DNA of 64,000 bases from Caldicellulosiruptor acetigenus. Lineage in GTDB: Bacteria; Bacillota; Thermoanaerobacteria; Caldicellulosiruptorales; Caldicellulosiruptoraceae. The position numbers were made by a program, and so were the translations under genes. Below the pieces are notes generated by a model, which did not search any database, was not told where the DNA came from, and saw only the letters and a list, made by a program, of their open reading frames with translations. Shown one piece after another: positions 1 to 9,462 of this stretch (positions are counted from its first letter, which is position 1; each line of letters opens with the position of its first letter). The DNA lies in NCBI RefSeq assembly GCF_026914305.1, contig NZ_CP113866.1, forward strand, positions 1,615,501 through 1,679,500, read 5' to 3'.

Positions 1-873
1 GGGACAAAGGTTGAATTTATGGGAAGAGAATACACAGTTGAAGAGCTAAAAGAAGACTCATTTGACAGGGGCATTGACATTGCTTTGTTCTCTGCCGGCG
101 CTTCAACATCTCTTCACTTTGCGCCAATTGCAGCATCAAAAGGCTGTGTTGTAATTGACAATTCAAGTGCATGGCGTATGGAAAAAGATGTTCCTCTTGT
201 TGTACCAGAGGTCAACCCGGAAGATATCAAATGGCACAAGGGAATTATTGCAAATCCTAACTGTTCAACAATCCAAGCAGTTGTTGTTTTAAAACCCTTG
301 CATGATAGGTACAAAATAAAAAGGATTGTATACTCAACATACCAGGCAGTTTCAGGTGCAGGGTATCAAGGATATTTGGATTTAGAAGAAGGATTAAAAG
401 GTGCTCCGCCAAAGAAGTTCCCATACCCAATTGCAGGAAATGTTATTCCCCATATTGATGTGTTTTTAGAAAACGGATATACAAAAGAAGAGATGAAGAT
501 GATAAATGAGACAAGAAAGATTTTACATGATGATTCCATAAAGATAACAGCAACAACTGTGAGAGTGCCTGTTTTCAACGGTCACAGTGAGTCAATAAAT
601 GTGGAGTTCGAAAAGCAGTTTGATTTAGAAGAGTTAAAAGAAATTCTAAAGAGTGCTCCAGGCGTGGTTGTTCAGGACGACCCTGCAAATCTCTTATACC
701 CAATGCCAATTTATGTTTCCGGAAAAGATGAAGTTTATGTTGGAAGAATTAGAAGAGATGAATCTGTTGAAAGTGGAGTAAATCTGTGGGTTGTTGCTGA
801 CAATATAAGAAAAGGAGCAGCAACAAATGCTGTTCAGATTGCTGAAAAGGTAATAGAATATTTCTTTAGCTAA
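1..873 (+). CDS. asd: Aspartate-semialdehyde dehydrogenase, C-terminal part (5' end outside window)
   Basis: Catalyses NADPH-dependent reduction of aspartyl phosphate to aspartate semialdehyde, the branch point to lysine/diaminopimelate, threonine and methionine. The reading frame is open from base 1, so the NAD-binding N-terminus lies upstream; the ATG at 19 is internal. Visible are the active-site cysteine in NPNCSTIQ, the LEEGLKG region and the substrate-binding NGHSESINVEF segment near the C-terminus, all typical of bacterial Asd. dapA follows 53 bp downstream on the same strand and dapB after that, so this is the entry enzyme of a lysine operon. The identification is secure; only the 5' end is missing. 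Confidence 0.96.
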   Translation, partial: GTKVEFMGREYTVEELKEDSFDRGIDIALFSAGASTSLHFAPIAASKGCVVIDNSSAWRMEKDVPLVVPEVNPEDIKWHKGIIANPNCSTIQAVVVLKPLHDRYKIKRIVYSTYQAVSGAGYQGYLDLEEGLKGAPPKKFPYPIAGNVIPHIDVFLENGYTKEEMKMINETRKILHDDSIKITATTVRVPVFNGHSESINVEFEKQFDLEELKEILKSAPGVVVQDDPANLLYPMPIYVSGKDEVYVGRIRRDESVESGVNLWVVADNIRKGAATNAVQIAEKVIEYFFS

Positions 874-926
874 TTGAAAAGTGGCTAAACTTTAAAGTTT
901 GAATAAATTGGGAGGGTTTATTTGCT

Positions 927-1814
927 ATGTCTCTTTTTAAAGGTTCAGGTGTTGCCTTAATAACACCATTTAAAGATGAGGAAAGTGTAGACTTTGAAAC
1001 TCTTGGAAGGCTTGTTGACTTTCACCTTGAACACAAGACAGATGCAATCATTGTATGTGGTACAACCGGAGAGCCTTCAACAATGCCAGATGATGAGCAT
1101 TTAGAAGTAATCAGATTTGTAATTGACAGGGTAGCTGGCAGAAAACCTGTTATTGCTGGTGTTGGTAGTAATCACACAAAACATGCCGTTTATCTTTCCA
1201 AAAAAGCACAGGAGCTTGGTGCAGATGGTCTTTTGCATGTAACACCATACTACAACAAAACAACTCAAAAAGGATTGATTGAGCACTTTAAAGAAATAAA
1301 TGATGCTGTATCAATTCCTATTATTGTCTACAATGTACCATCAAGGACAGGGTTAAATGTCTTGCCTGAAACCATGAAAGAACTTGCAAAACTGCCAAAC
1401 ATAAAAGCGATAAAAGAAGCAAGTGGTAACATCACACAGGTTGCTGAAATTGCTATGCTCTGCCCCGAAATTGATATCTATTCTGGAAATGATGACCAGA
1501 TAGTGCCTGTTCTTTCAGTTGGTGGAATTGGTGTTATTTCGGTGCTGGCAAATATCTTACCTGATGAGACGCATGATATTGTTGAATATTTCTTAAACGG
1601 TGAAATTGAAAAGGCAAGACAGCTTCAGCTAAAGCTTCTTCCTATAATCAAAGCACTCTTTATTGAGGTAAACCCAATTCCTGTAAAAGAAGCTATGAAT
1701 ATGATGGGATTTAATGTTGGAAAACCAAGATTGCCGCTTACCACTATGACAGAAAAGAACAGGGAAATTCTCAAAAAAGCACTTGTTGACTATGGCATTT
1801 CGATAAAAGAATGA
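927..1814 (+). CDS. dapA: 4-hydroxy-tetrahydrodipicolinate synthase
   Basis: Cytoplasmic aldolase that condenses pyruvate with aspartate semialdehyde in the first committed step to diaminopimelate and lysine. The 295 residues have the normal family length and TIM-barrel layout. Motifs seen are GTTGEPSTM near residue 46, YNVPSRTG containing the catalytic tyrosine near residue 136, and the Schiff-base lysine in [10 protein letters not shown]. The ATG at 927 follows a GGGAGGG ribosome site. It lies between asd and dapB on the same strand with short gaps, indicating one transcription unit. Confidence 0.97.
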   Translation: MSLFKGSGVALITPFKDEESVDFETLGRLVDFHLEHKTDAIIVCGTTGEPSTMPDDEHLEVIRFVIDRVAGRKPVIAGVGSNHTKHAVYLSKKAQELGADGLLHVTPYYNKTTQKGLIEHFKEINDAVSIPIIVYNVPSRTGLNVLPETMKELAKLPNIKAIKEASGNITQVAEIAMLCPEIDIYSGNDDQIVPVLSVGGIGVISVLANILPDETHDIVEYFLNGEIEKARQLQLKLLPIIKALFIEVNPIPVKEAMNMMGFNVGKPRLPLTTMTEKNREILKKALVDYGISIKE

Positions 1815-1851
1815 GAATAAAATAATAACAAGGATTGGATGTGAGACACAA

Positions 1852-2610
1852 ATGATTAGCATCTTACTTAACGGTTGCAATGGTAAAATGGGCCAGGTTG
1901 TTAGCAAGGTTGCCAAAAGCTATGACAATATCAAAATTGTTGCAGGGGTTGACTTAAACACAACTAAAAACTTTGACTATCCTGTTTACAAAAGTCCCGA
2001 GGAAGTGGTTGAAAACTTTGATGTCATAATTGACTTTTCTCTTCCTGAAGCAACAATGAAAATACTTGAGTTTGCAAAGCAGAAGCAAAAGCCAGTTGTA
2101 ATAGCAACAACAGGCTTTACATCTGACCAGAAATCTAAAATTTTAGAATACTCAAAACAAATTCCTATTTTCTGGTCGGCAAATATGTCTTTGGGAGTAA
2201 ATCTTGTCGCAGAGCTTATTCAAAAGGCTTATAAGGCTCTTGGTCCTTCATTTGATATTGAAATCATCGAAAAACATCATAACCAGAAAATAGATTCACC
2301 TTCGGGCACAGCTCTGATGCTTGCTGATGCAATAAACGAGGTTGCAAATAATTCTTATGAGTATATCTATGACAGGCATACAAGGAGAAAGAAAAGACAG
2401 CAAAACGAGATAGGAATTGCGTCTTTGCGCGGTGGAACAATTGTTGGTGAGCACAGTGTCATTTTTGCCGGCCCTGATGAGATTATCGAGATAAAGCACA
2501 CAGCACTCTCAAAAGAAATCTTTGCAAACGGGGCAATCAAGGCTGCAATGTTTATGATAGGCAAAGGCGCGGGTATATATAATATGAAAGATTTGATTAA
2601 TTCAATGTGA
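1852..2610 (+). CDS. dapB: 4-hydroxy-tetrahydrodipicolinate reductase
   Basis: Reduces the DapA product to tetrahydrodipicolinate with NAD(P)H in the lysine/diaminopimelate pathway. The N-terminal Rossmann motif is GCNGKMGQVV, and the family signature EKHHNQKIDSPSGTAL holds the substrate-binding lysine and the catalytic histidine pair. Its 252 residues are slightly short of the 265-270 typical of many homologues, but no domain is missing. It follows dapA by 37 bp, and its stop is almost touching the next gene, so all four are probably co-transcribed. Confidence 0.97.
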   Translation: MISILLNGCNGKMGQVVSKVAKSYDNIKIVAGVDLNTTKNFDYPVYKSPEEVVENFDVIIDFSLPEATMKILEFAKQKQKPVVIATTGFTSDQKSKILEYSKQIPIFWSANMSLGVNLVAELIQKAYKALGPSFDIEIIEKHHNQKIDSPSGTALMLADAINEVANNSYEYIYDRHTRRKKRQQNEIGIASLRGGTIVGEHSVIFAGPDEIIEIKHTALSKEIFANGAIKAAMFMIGKGAGIYNMKDLINSM

Positions 2611-2616
2611 GGTGTT

Positions 2617-3090
2617 TTGAATTTGAAGCCTGTGACAAATTTAAATGTCACCCAGAATGTTGCCATGATAACCCTTGACAATGTCCCTAATAAAATTGAC
2701 TTGATAGCATCTATCTTCAATGAAGTGGCAAACCATGGAATAAATATTGATATGATAAGCCAAACAGCACCTTATAAAGGAAACATAAATTTATCATTTA
2801 GTCTTGACGAAGAAAATGTGCCAAAGGCAATATCTGCACTAAGCAAGTTCAAAAAAGAGATTCCTCACCTGAGAATTGATATCGTGTCTGGCTTGAGCAA
2901 GCTTTCAATTTTTGGTGAAGCAATGAAAGACATTCCCGGCGTTGCAGCATCACTTTTCACCACTTTAGCTGAAGCAGGTGTTGAGCTTAAGATGGTAACA
3001 ACAAGTGAGGTTGACATATCATATTTGATTGACCAGAAAGACGAGGAAAAAGCTGTTCAGATTATAAAAGAAAGATTTGATTTAAAGTAA
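2617..3090 (+). CDS. Stand-alone double ACT-domain protein resembling the aspartokinase regulatory region
   Basis: A 157-residue protein made only of two ACT-like modules, about residues 14-75 and 90-155. The second carries the segments KLSIFGEAM, PGVAASLFTTLAEAGVELKM and TTSEVDISYLID, which strongly resemble the lysine/threonine-binding half of aspartokinase. No kinase domain is present. By family logic it could sense lysine or threonine and act as a separate regulatory subunit, but that is inference. There are two possible TTG starts, 2617 and 2623; a GAGGTG overlapping the dapB stop is spaced better for 2623. The gene is coupled to dapB. Confidence 0.85.
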   Translation: MNLKPVTNLNVTQNVAMITLDNVPNKIDLIASIFNEVANHGINIDMISQTAPYKGNINLSFSLDEENVPKAISALSKFKKEIPHLRIDIVSGLSKLSIFGEAMKDIPGVAASLFTTLAEAGVELKMVTTSEVDISYLIDQKDEEKAVQIIKERFDLK

Positions 3091-3102
3091 GTTTGTGCAC
3101 AC

Positions 3103-3147
3103 GCTGCCCAAAACAGCCTTTGAAGTTGGGGCAGCTTATTTTTTTTT
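3103..3147 (+). terminator. Rho-independent terminator of the lysine operon
   Basis: GCTGCCC at 3103-3109 pairs with GGGCAGC at 3129-3135 and is followed by a run of T residues. It lies 13 bp after the stop of the ACT gene and ends the asd-dapA-dapB-ACT unit. Confidence 0.85.
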
Positions 3148-3154
3148 GACAGTA

Positions 3155-3183
3155 TTGAATTTTGGTTTTCCACTTAGTATTAT
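3155..3183 (+). promoter_or_regulatory. Sigma-A promoter of the reverse gyrase gene
   Basis: TTGAAT at 3155-3160, a 17-bp spacer, then TATTAT at 3178-3183, directly after the preceding terminator and about 50 bp before the start codon. It indicates that reverse gyrase is transcribed separately from the lysine operon. Confidence 0.6.
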
Positions 3184-3235
3184 TGAAAAATAGAAGAGCT
3201 AATTAAAATCTTTAAAAAAACAGGAGGAGTGCTGA

Positions 3236-6200
3236 TTGGCAACAGGAGCAAAATACTATCACTCTTGCATAAATTGTGGCGGGATAAATACAGATACAAG
3301 AAATGAAAAAGGACTACCCTGTGAGCAGTGTCTTAGCCAAGAACAGATAAGTAAAAATATATTTGAATCTTTAAAAAAGAAGGGAACATTGAAAGACTAT
3401 CAAATATACTGGAACTTTCAGCAAAACTTTGATACGTTTGAAAAGTTTTTTGAGCATATTTTTCAAAAACCATTGACAGGATACCAAAGAACATGGGCAC
3501 GACGTTTTTTGCTTTCAAAAAGCTTTACCCTTGTTGCCCCCACAGGAGTTGGTAAAACAACATTTGGACTTGTAGCAAGCCTTTTTTTAGCGCTAAATGG
3601 TAAAAAGTCAGCTCTTGTATTCCCTACAATCTCACTTGCACAGCAGTCTTTTGAAAGACTTGAAGAGTTTAAAACAAAATTAGAAAATGCAAACGCTGTG
3701 AAAATCTTATTATTTAACTCTTCGATGACAAAAAGTAGAAAAGAAGAGTTTGAAAAAAGGTTTTTATCTTGCGACTTTGATATACTTATAATAACCACTC
3801 AGTTTGTTTCAAAAAGAAAAGATGTTCTATCTAAAATGTTTTTTGACCTTGTATTTGTGGACGATGTTGACGCTATTTTGAAATCTTCAAAGAATATCGA
3901 TACATTACTTCAGATGATAGGCTTTTCAGAAGATGAGATTGAAAAAGCAACCGAAAGATTGAGAAGCAAAAATAAAGAAAGCGGGCAAGATACAGTTTCA
4001 AATGGTTCTAAAAATAAGGGAATGCTCATAGTATCCTCAGCAACAGCAAAGCCGCAGGGACTAAAGCCACTTCTTTTCAGAGAACTTTTGGGTTTTGAAA
4101 TTGGCAGATTTACATTTAATATAAGAAATATAACCAATATAAGAATCAAAAATAAATCAAACAAAAAATTGCTTGAAATAATCAACATCTTAAAAGATGG
4201 TATACTTCTGTTTGTCAACACTGAGGAAGAAGGAAAAGAAATTGTTAAATTTCTTTTAGAAAATGGTATTAAAATTGGAGCTACATGGAATGATTTTGAG
4301 AAGGAGTTTGAACTTTTCAAAGAAGGAAAGTTGAATGTCATCTGTGGTGTCTCTTCTTACTATGGAAAACTAATAAGAGGAATTGACTTACCTTTACGCA
4401 TAAAATACTGTATCTTTTGGGAAACACCTTGTTTTAGATTTTTGATTGACATGGATAAAGCTCCTCGATTTGTACTTGAAAGAGTCTTTGTTGAATACCT
4501 TGATAATCATCCTAAGCTCAAGGAGTATTTTAAAAATGTTGATAGTCTGCAAACAGAAAAGCTCAGACAACTTGTCTCAAAATATATATCTAAAGAGGAT
4601 TACAGCAAAATTGTAAATGAAATATTTTCGCACTTGAAATTAACCGACGATGGCAAACTGGTTATCCCTGACGTTCCAACATACATCCAAGGTTCTGGCA
4701 GAACATCCAGAATGTTTGGAATGCGCCTGACAAAAGGAGTTTCAATCCTCTTTGAAGAAGATGATACTATATTCGAAAGCTTAAAGTCACGACTCTTGTT
4801 TTTACTGGATGAGGAATGGATGGAAGAAAATGAGGTAGATTTTGAAAATCTTATGGAAGAGGTAGAAGAGAGCAGAAAAATCCAAAACCATGATTTTTAT
4901 CAAAATGACACAAAGTCAAGACTTATGATAGTTGAATCTCCAACAAAAGCTGATACCATTTCGAAGTTCCTGGAAAAAGCCTCAACAAGAAGATATGGTA
5001 AACTCTCTGTATATGAATCGATAACCCCGGAAGGAATTCTACTTATCACTGCATCAAAAGGGCATGTGTACGACCTTGAGACAAAAAAGGGTCTACACGG
5101 TGTTGAGTACCATGATGGAAAATTCATTCCCTATTACAACTCTATTAAACGCTGCATGAAATGCAATACTCAATTTACAGATGAGCTTGATAGCTGTCCC
5201 AAATGCGCATCTAATACAATTGATGATAAAAAAGAAATCTTAAAAACATTGCGTGAACTTTCACTTGAGGTTGACGAAGTATTGATTGCAACAGACCCTG
5301 ATGTTGAAGGTGAAAAGATATCATGGGACATTTCACAGTATATAAAGCCTGCAAATAGTAATATCAAAAGAATTGAAATGCATGAAATTACACGCTATGG
5401 TCTTGACAGTGCTTTGAAAAACCCGCGACAGTTCAACACAAACCTTGTAAAATCTCAAATTGTGCGAAGAATAGAAGACAGATGGGTAGGATTTGAGCTT
5501 TCTTCAAAGCTTCAAGAAAACTTTAAAAGTTACAATCTTTCTGCGGGAAGGGTCCAGTCAACCATCCTTGGCTGGATTGTTGAAAGAGAAAAGGAATATG
5601 CAAAAAGTGAGAAAACATTTACCCTTTTAAAACTTGAAAACGGATATAATCTTGAAATTGAAGGTGAAATTGAATGCGAAAGAGTAAAAGCACAGATTGT
5701 TGAACAAAAAATAGAGGAAATATCTGCACCTGCTCCATTTTCAACCTCATCGTTACTATCTTTGGCTTCACAGAAACTAAACTTGGGTGTACCACAGATA
5801 ATGGAAATTTTGCAGTTTTTGTTTGAGCATGGTTTTATCACTTATCACAGAACAGACTCAACAAGGATTTCTGGGACAGGACAGAATATTGCAAGAATGT
5901 TTTTAGAAAAGGTGGGTAAAAAAGAATTGTTTTTACCAAGAAGCTTTGGAGATGAAGGTGCTCATGAAGCAATAAGACCTGTAAAACCTATATCACCTGA
6001 GGAGCTAAAAGAACTTGCCTATGAAAAATATGCACAGGGTATATCACAAAATCACATAAAAGTTTATCAGCTCATTTTCAACAGGTTTATGAGCAGCCAA
6101 ATGAAAAATCCGAAGGTTTTGGTTCAAAAAGTGCATTTTAGAATCAATGACATTGAAATTGTCAAGGACATCCCTGTGAAAGTGGAAGAAGAGAGCTGGC

Positions 6201-6604
6201 TGGAATTTCTTCCTATGCAGATTTACCCTTTGTTTGAAAATAAGGATTATAGCATAACTGACAAGCGAAGTTATAAAAAACATACCATTCAGCTTTACAC
6301 CCAGGCAAGCCTTATTGACGAAATGAAACAGAAAAATATAGGAAGGCCTTCAACATATGCAAAGATGGTAGAAACACTTTTCAAAAGAGGGTATGTGTTT
6401 GAAGACAGCTTCAGAAGAATAAGGTCAACATCGCTTGGTAAGAAGGTATATTCTTATCTTTCACAAAAATATGGTGAATACGTGAATGAGCAAACTACAC
6501 GCGAGCTTGAAAAACTTATGGACATAGTAGAAGAAGGAAAAAGAGACTATCAAGAAATTTTGAGCGAGCTGTTCAACGATTTAAAAAATTTAATTGAAAA
6601 TTAA
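3236..6604 (+). CDS. rgy: Reverse gyrase
   Basis: ATP-dependent enzyme that introduces positive supercoils into DNA, known from hyperthermophiles and some thermophilic bacteria. The 1122 residues combine a helicase half and a topoisomerase IA half. An N-terminal zinc finger (Cys 11, 14, 29, 32) is followed by Walker A APTGVGKTT near residue 100 and a DDVD Walker B. The TOPRIM motif IVESPTKAD starts near 564, a second zinc finger CMKC..CPKC follows, then the acidic DPDVEGE motif, and the active-site tyrosine is near 870 in ITYHRTDSTR. A TTG start is chosen because AGGAGG lies 8 bp before it. The gene is intact and has its own promoter. Confidence 0.97.
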   Translation: MATGAKYYHSCINCGGINTDTRNEKGLPCEQCLSQEQISKNIFESLKKKGTLKDYQIYWNFQQNFDTFEKFFEHIFQKPLTGYQRTWARRFLLSKSFTLVAPTGVGKTTFGLVASLFLALNGKKSALVFPTISLAQQSFERLEEFKTKLENANAVKILLFNSSMTKSRKEEFEKRFLSCDFDILIITTQFVSKRKDVLSKMFFDLVFVDDVDAILKSSKNIDTLLQMIGFSEDEIEKATERLRSKNKESGQDTVSNGSKNKGMLIVSSATAKPQGLKPLLFRELLGFEIGRFTFNIRNITNIRIKNKSNKKLLEIINILKDGILLFVNTEEEGKEIVKFLLENGIKIGATWNDFEKEFELFKEGKLNVICGVSSYYGKLIRGIDLPLRIKYCIFWETPCFRFLIDMDKAPRFVLERVFVEYLDNHPKLKEYFKNVDSLQTEKLRQLVSKYISKEDYSKIVNEIFSHLKLTDDGKLVIPDVPTYIQGSGRTSRMFGMRLTKGVSILFEEDDTIFESLKSRLLFLLDEEWMEENEVDFENLMEEVEESRKIQNHDFYQNDTKSRLMIVESPTKADTISKFLEKASTRRYGKLSVYESITPEGILLITASKGHVYDLETKKGLHGVEYHDGKFIPYYNSIKRCMKCNTQFTDELDSCPKCASNTIDDKKEILKTLRELSLEVDEVLIATDPDVEGEKISWDISQYIKPANSNIKRIEMHEITRYGLDSALKNPRQFNTNLVKSQIVRRIEDRWVGFELSSKLQENFKSYNLSAGRVQSTILGWIVEREKEYAKSEKTFTLLKLENGYNLEIEGEIECERVKAQIVEQKIEEISAPAPFSTSSLLSLASQKLNLGVPQIMEILQFLFEHGFITYHRTDSTRISGTGQNIARMFLEKVGKKELFLPRSFGDEGAHEAIRPVKPISPEELKELAYEKYAQGISQNHIKVYQLIFNRFMSSQMKNPKVLVQKVHFRINDIEIVKDIPVKVEEESWLEFLPMQIYPLFENKDYSITDKRSYKKHTIQLYTQASLIDEMKQKNIGRPSTYAKMVETLFKRGYVFEDSFRRIRSTSLGKKVYSYLSQKYGEYVNEQTTRELEKLMDIVEEGKRDYQEILSELFNDLKNLIEN

Positions 6605-6613
6605 CTCCAAAAC

Positions 6614-6643
6614 AAAAAGCGGGGGTTTTTTGCCCCCTTTTTC
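6614..6643. terminator. Bidirectional terminator between reverse gyrase and purB
   Basis: GGGGG at 6621-6625 pairs with CCCCC at 6633-6637, with an A-run on the left and a T-run on the right. It sits between two convergent genes and can serve both. Confidence 0.85.
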
Positions 6644-6650
6644 TACTTTT

Positions 6651-8081
6651 TTATAGGTTCACTTGAGACTCAAAGCCAAGTTCGTCTTTATACTTCTCCA
6701 ATATAGGTTTTACATATTCATCGTAATACTCTTGCACCTGTGAAGGTGCCCTTCCCACAAACTTTTTAGGGTCTAAAATAGCCTCAATCTCCTCTTTTGA
6801 AAGTTTAAAACTTGGGTCATTTGAAATAAGCTCTATAAGATTATTTTCTTTCCCAAACTCTTTGACATTTCTTCCAGCTTCCATGGAATACCTTCTTATT
6901 CTCTCGTGCAAATCCTGCCTGTCACCGCCGCGCTTTACAGCTTCCATCAATATATTTTCTGTTGCCATAAATGGAAGCTCTTGCTGTATATGCCTTTCTA
7001 TCATTCTCTCATACACAACAAGCCCGCTTGCAACATTGTGATAAAGGTTCAAAATAGCATCAACTGCCAAAAACGCCTCCGGAATTGATATTCTTCGGTT
7101 TGCCGAGTCATCTAACGTCCTTTCAAGCCACTGAACAGATGCTGTAAAAAGCGGGTTTTGAATATTCACCATGACATATCTTGCTAATGCACAGATTCTT
7201 TCACTTCTCATAGGATTTCGCTTGTATGCCATCGCAGATGAACCAACTTGCGTTTTCTCAAACGGCTCTTCAATTTCCTTTAAGTGTTGTAAAAGCCTTA
7301 TATCATTTGCAAACTTGTAACTGCTTTGCGCAATTGAAGCTAAAACCGACAAGACCAGAAAATCATATTTTCGGGGATATGTCTGTGATGTCAGCGGAAA
7401 ACTTTTTTCAAACCCCATCTTTTTGCAAACAAGCTTGTCAAGCATCTTGACCTTTTCTTCATCACCGTTAAAAAGTGCCATAAAACTTGCTTGAGTACCA
7501 GTTGTCCCCTTGACTCCTCTCAGATAAGTATGCTCCATAACATACTCCAAAAACTCTAAATCCATCACCAAATCCTGAACCCAGAGCATGGCTCTTTTGC
7601 CCACAGTGGTCAGCTGTGCAGGCTGAAAATGCGTAAATCCAAGCGTAGGCATATCTTTATACTTTAGAGCAAACTCGGACAACACCTTTATACAGTTTAC
7701 AAGTTTTTTTCTGATAAGTTTTAACGCTTCATACATAATGATAATATCTGCGTTGTCTGTGACAAAACAGCTTGTTGCACCAAGATGAATTATTGGTCTT
7801 GCCTTTTTTGCCTGCTCACCAAACGCATGGATATGCGCCATCACGTCGTGCCTTAGCTCTTTTTCCTTTTGTCTTGCTACCTCATAGTTTATATCCTCTG
7901 CGTATCTTTTCATCTCTTCAATCTGCTCATCTGTAATATCAAGACCAAGCTCTTTTTGTGCCTCTGCCAGTGCAATCCAAAGTTTCCTCCAAAGCTTAAA
8001 ACGTGTATCGTTTGAAAAAAGTCTTTTCATCTCATCACTTGCATATCTTGAATTTAGCGGTGTCTCATAAATATCGTTCAC
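6651..8081 (-). CDS. purB: Adenylosuccinate lyase
   Basis: Cleaves SAICAR to AICAR and adenylosuccinate to AMP in purine synthesis. The 476-residue protein belongs to the fumarase/aspartase superfamily. The signature [11 protein letters not shown] (catalytic-serine flexible loop) is present, as are [10 protein letters not shown] and [12 protein letters not shown] carrying the catalytic histidine. The start is GTG at 8081 with a purine-rich stretch upstream. It lies 58 bp downstream of an aminotransferase gene on the same strand; the rest of the pur operon is not here. The C-terminal half differs in detail from short bacterial PurB, but the family call is secure. Confidence 0.95.
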   Translation of the reverse strand: MNDIYETPLNSRYASDEMKRLFSNDTRFKLWRKLWIALAEAQKELGLDITDEQIEEMKRYAEDINYEVARQKEKELRHDVMAHIHAFGEQAKKARPIIHLGATSCFVTDNADIIIMYEALKLIRKKLVNCIKVLSEFALKYKDMPTLGFTHFQPAQLTTVGKRAMLWVQDLVMDLEFLEYVMEHTYLRGVKGTTGTQASFMALFNGDEEKVKMLDKLVCKKMGFEKSFPLTSQTYPRKYDFLVLSVLASIAQSSYKFANDIRLLQHLKEIEEPFEKTQVGSSAMAYKRNPMRSERICALARYVMVNIQNPLFTASVQWLERTLDDSANRRISIPEAFLAVDAILNLYHNVASGLVVYERMIERHIQQELPFMATENILMEAVKRGGDRQDLHERIRRYSMEAGRNVKEFGKENNLIELISNDPSFKLSKEEIEAILDPKKFVGRAPSQVQEYYDEYVKPILEKYKDELGFESQVNL

Positions 8082-8130
8082 CTTACTTCACATCCCCACT
8101 CTGTCAATTCTTCAGCATTTGATACCATAT

Positions 8131-8160
8131 ATTATACTACTAACTTAGCTTTTCAACAAA
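8131..8160 (-). promoter_or_regulatory. Possible promoter of purB
   Basis: Read on the minus strand, a TATAAT at 8131-8136 has TTTGTT 18 bp upstream. The -10 is consensus; the -35 is weak and overlaps the end of the aminotransferase gene. purB may also be read through from upstream. Confidence 0.35.
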
Positions 8161-9333
8161 CCTCTTAATCCTCTCAAGCCCTTCTCTTATATTCTTCTCA
8201 GATGTTGCATATGAAAGTCTTATATGATTTTCCATTCCAAATCCTTCACTTGGAACTACAGCCACCTTTTCTACTTCCAAAAGAAGTTTTGCAAACGTGT
8301 TTGCCGAGTCTATTAATTTGCCTTCAAAACTCTTTCCAACAGTAGCAGATATATCAACCCATATATAAAATGCACCTTCGGGCTTTAGTGCAGATAAAAA
8401 CTTGGTATCATTTACAAGGCTATAAATTAAGTCTCTTCTTTTTTCAAATTCGCATATCATCTTTTTTACGCTATCCTGCGGACCTACCAATGCTTCATAT
8501 GCAGCGTACTGAGCAATTGAATTCGGGTTTGAGGTTGTGTGGCTCTGAAGGTTTGACATAATCTTTGCAAGTTCCTTGTTTGAAAGGGTATAACCAATTC
8601 TCCATCCTGTCATCGCATATGACTTTGAAACACCGTTTACAACAATTACAAACTCTTTTGCCTTTTCACTTATCGATGCTGCCGATATATGCTTTTTGCC
8701 ATCATAAATCAACTTGTCATATATTTCATCAGAGATAACAAATATCTCTCTTTCAATACAAAACTCAACAATTTGTTTGAGCTCATCATATGTATAGACC
8801 ATACCGGTGGGATTTGAAGGTGTGTTCAACACAATCGCCTTTGTTTTTGACGTCGCATACCTTTCAATGTCAGATACTGTTATTTTGTAGTTCTTTTCTT
8901 TTGTTGTTGGAACAACTATTACCTTCCCACCTGCAAGCTTTATAAGCTCTGGATATGTAACCCAATATGGAGATGGCAGAAGCACCTCATCACCGTCGTT
9001 TAAAAGTGCAAAAAACACGTTCATAAGTGAATGCTTTGCACCATTTGAAACAACCACTTCATCTGGAGAATAATCAACTGCATAATTCTCTTTGTAATAC
9101 TTTGCAATGGCTTCTTTTAAACAGCTAATCCCCGCAACCGGCGTGTATTTTGTATACCCTTTTACAATAGCTGAAACTGCAGCATACTTAATATTATCAG
9201 GAGTGTCAAAATCAGGCTCACCAGCACCAAATCCAATTACATTTTCGCCAGCTTCTTTTAATTTTTTTGCAAGGCTATCGATGGCAAGTGTCGGTGATGC
9301 TGAAATGTTAAGTGCCTTTTGAGAATATTTCAT
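8140..9333 (-). CDS. Pyridoxal-phosphate aminotransferase, probable aspartate aminotransferase
   Basis: Class I/II aminotransferase of 397 residues, a typical length. The PLP-binding lysine lies in SKSYAMTGWRIGY. Also visible are the N-terminal GAGEPDFDTPDNI, the NTPSNPTG motif that binds PLP and substrate carboxylate, and a C-terminal arginine region IRLSYATS. These are characteristic of aspartate aminotransferase subgroup I-gamma (AspB/AspC-like), which exchanges amino groups between aspartate and 2-oxoglutarate. Substrate range cannot be read from sequence alone, and alanine or aromatic acceptors remain possible. It has its own promoter at 9371-9399. Confidence 0.9.
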   Translation of the reverse strand: MKYSQKALNISASPTLAIDSLAKKLKEAGENVIGFGAGEPDFDTPDNIKYAAVSAIVKGYTKYTPVAGISCLKEAIAKYYKENYAVDYSPDEVVVSNGAKHSLMNVFFALLNDGDEVLLPSPYWVTYPELIKLAGGKVIVVPTTKEKNYKITVSDIERYATSKTKAIVLNTPSNPTGMVYTYDELKQIVEFCIEREIFVISDEIYDKLIYDGKKHISAASISEKAKEFVIVVNGVSKSYAMTGWRIGYTLSNKELAKIMSNLQSHTTSNPNSIAQYAAYEALVGPQDSVKKMICEFEKRRDLIYSLVNDTKFLSALKPEGAFYIWVDISATVGKSFEGKLIDSANTFAKLLLEVEKVAVVPSEGFGMENHIRLSYATSEKNIREGLERIKRFVEKLS

Positions 9334-9370
9334 TTTTTATCGCTTCTCTCCTTCAATTCATTTTTGCAAT

Positions 9371-9399
9371 ACTATATCATATTTATATGCATTTTTCAA
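9371..9399 (-). promoter_or_regulatory. Sigma-A promoter of the aminotransferase gene
   Basis: On the minus strand TTGAAA (9394-9399), a 17-bp spacer and TATAGT (9371-9376) place transcription start near 9364, about 30 bp before the ATG. The AAGGAG ribosome site is unusually far (about 14 bp) from that ATG. Confidence 0.65.
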
Positions 9400-9462
9400 T
9401 AGTACTGATACAGAAAACTAAGAATTTTTCAAGTAAAAACGCAAGATGCAGATGTAAAAATT

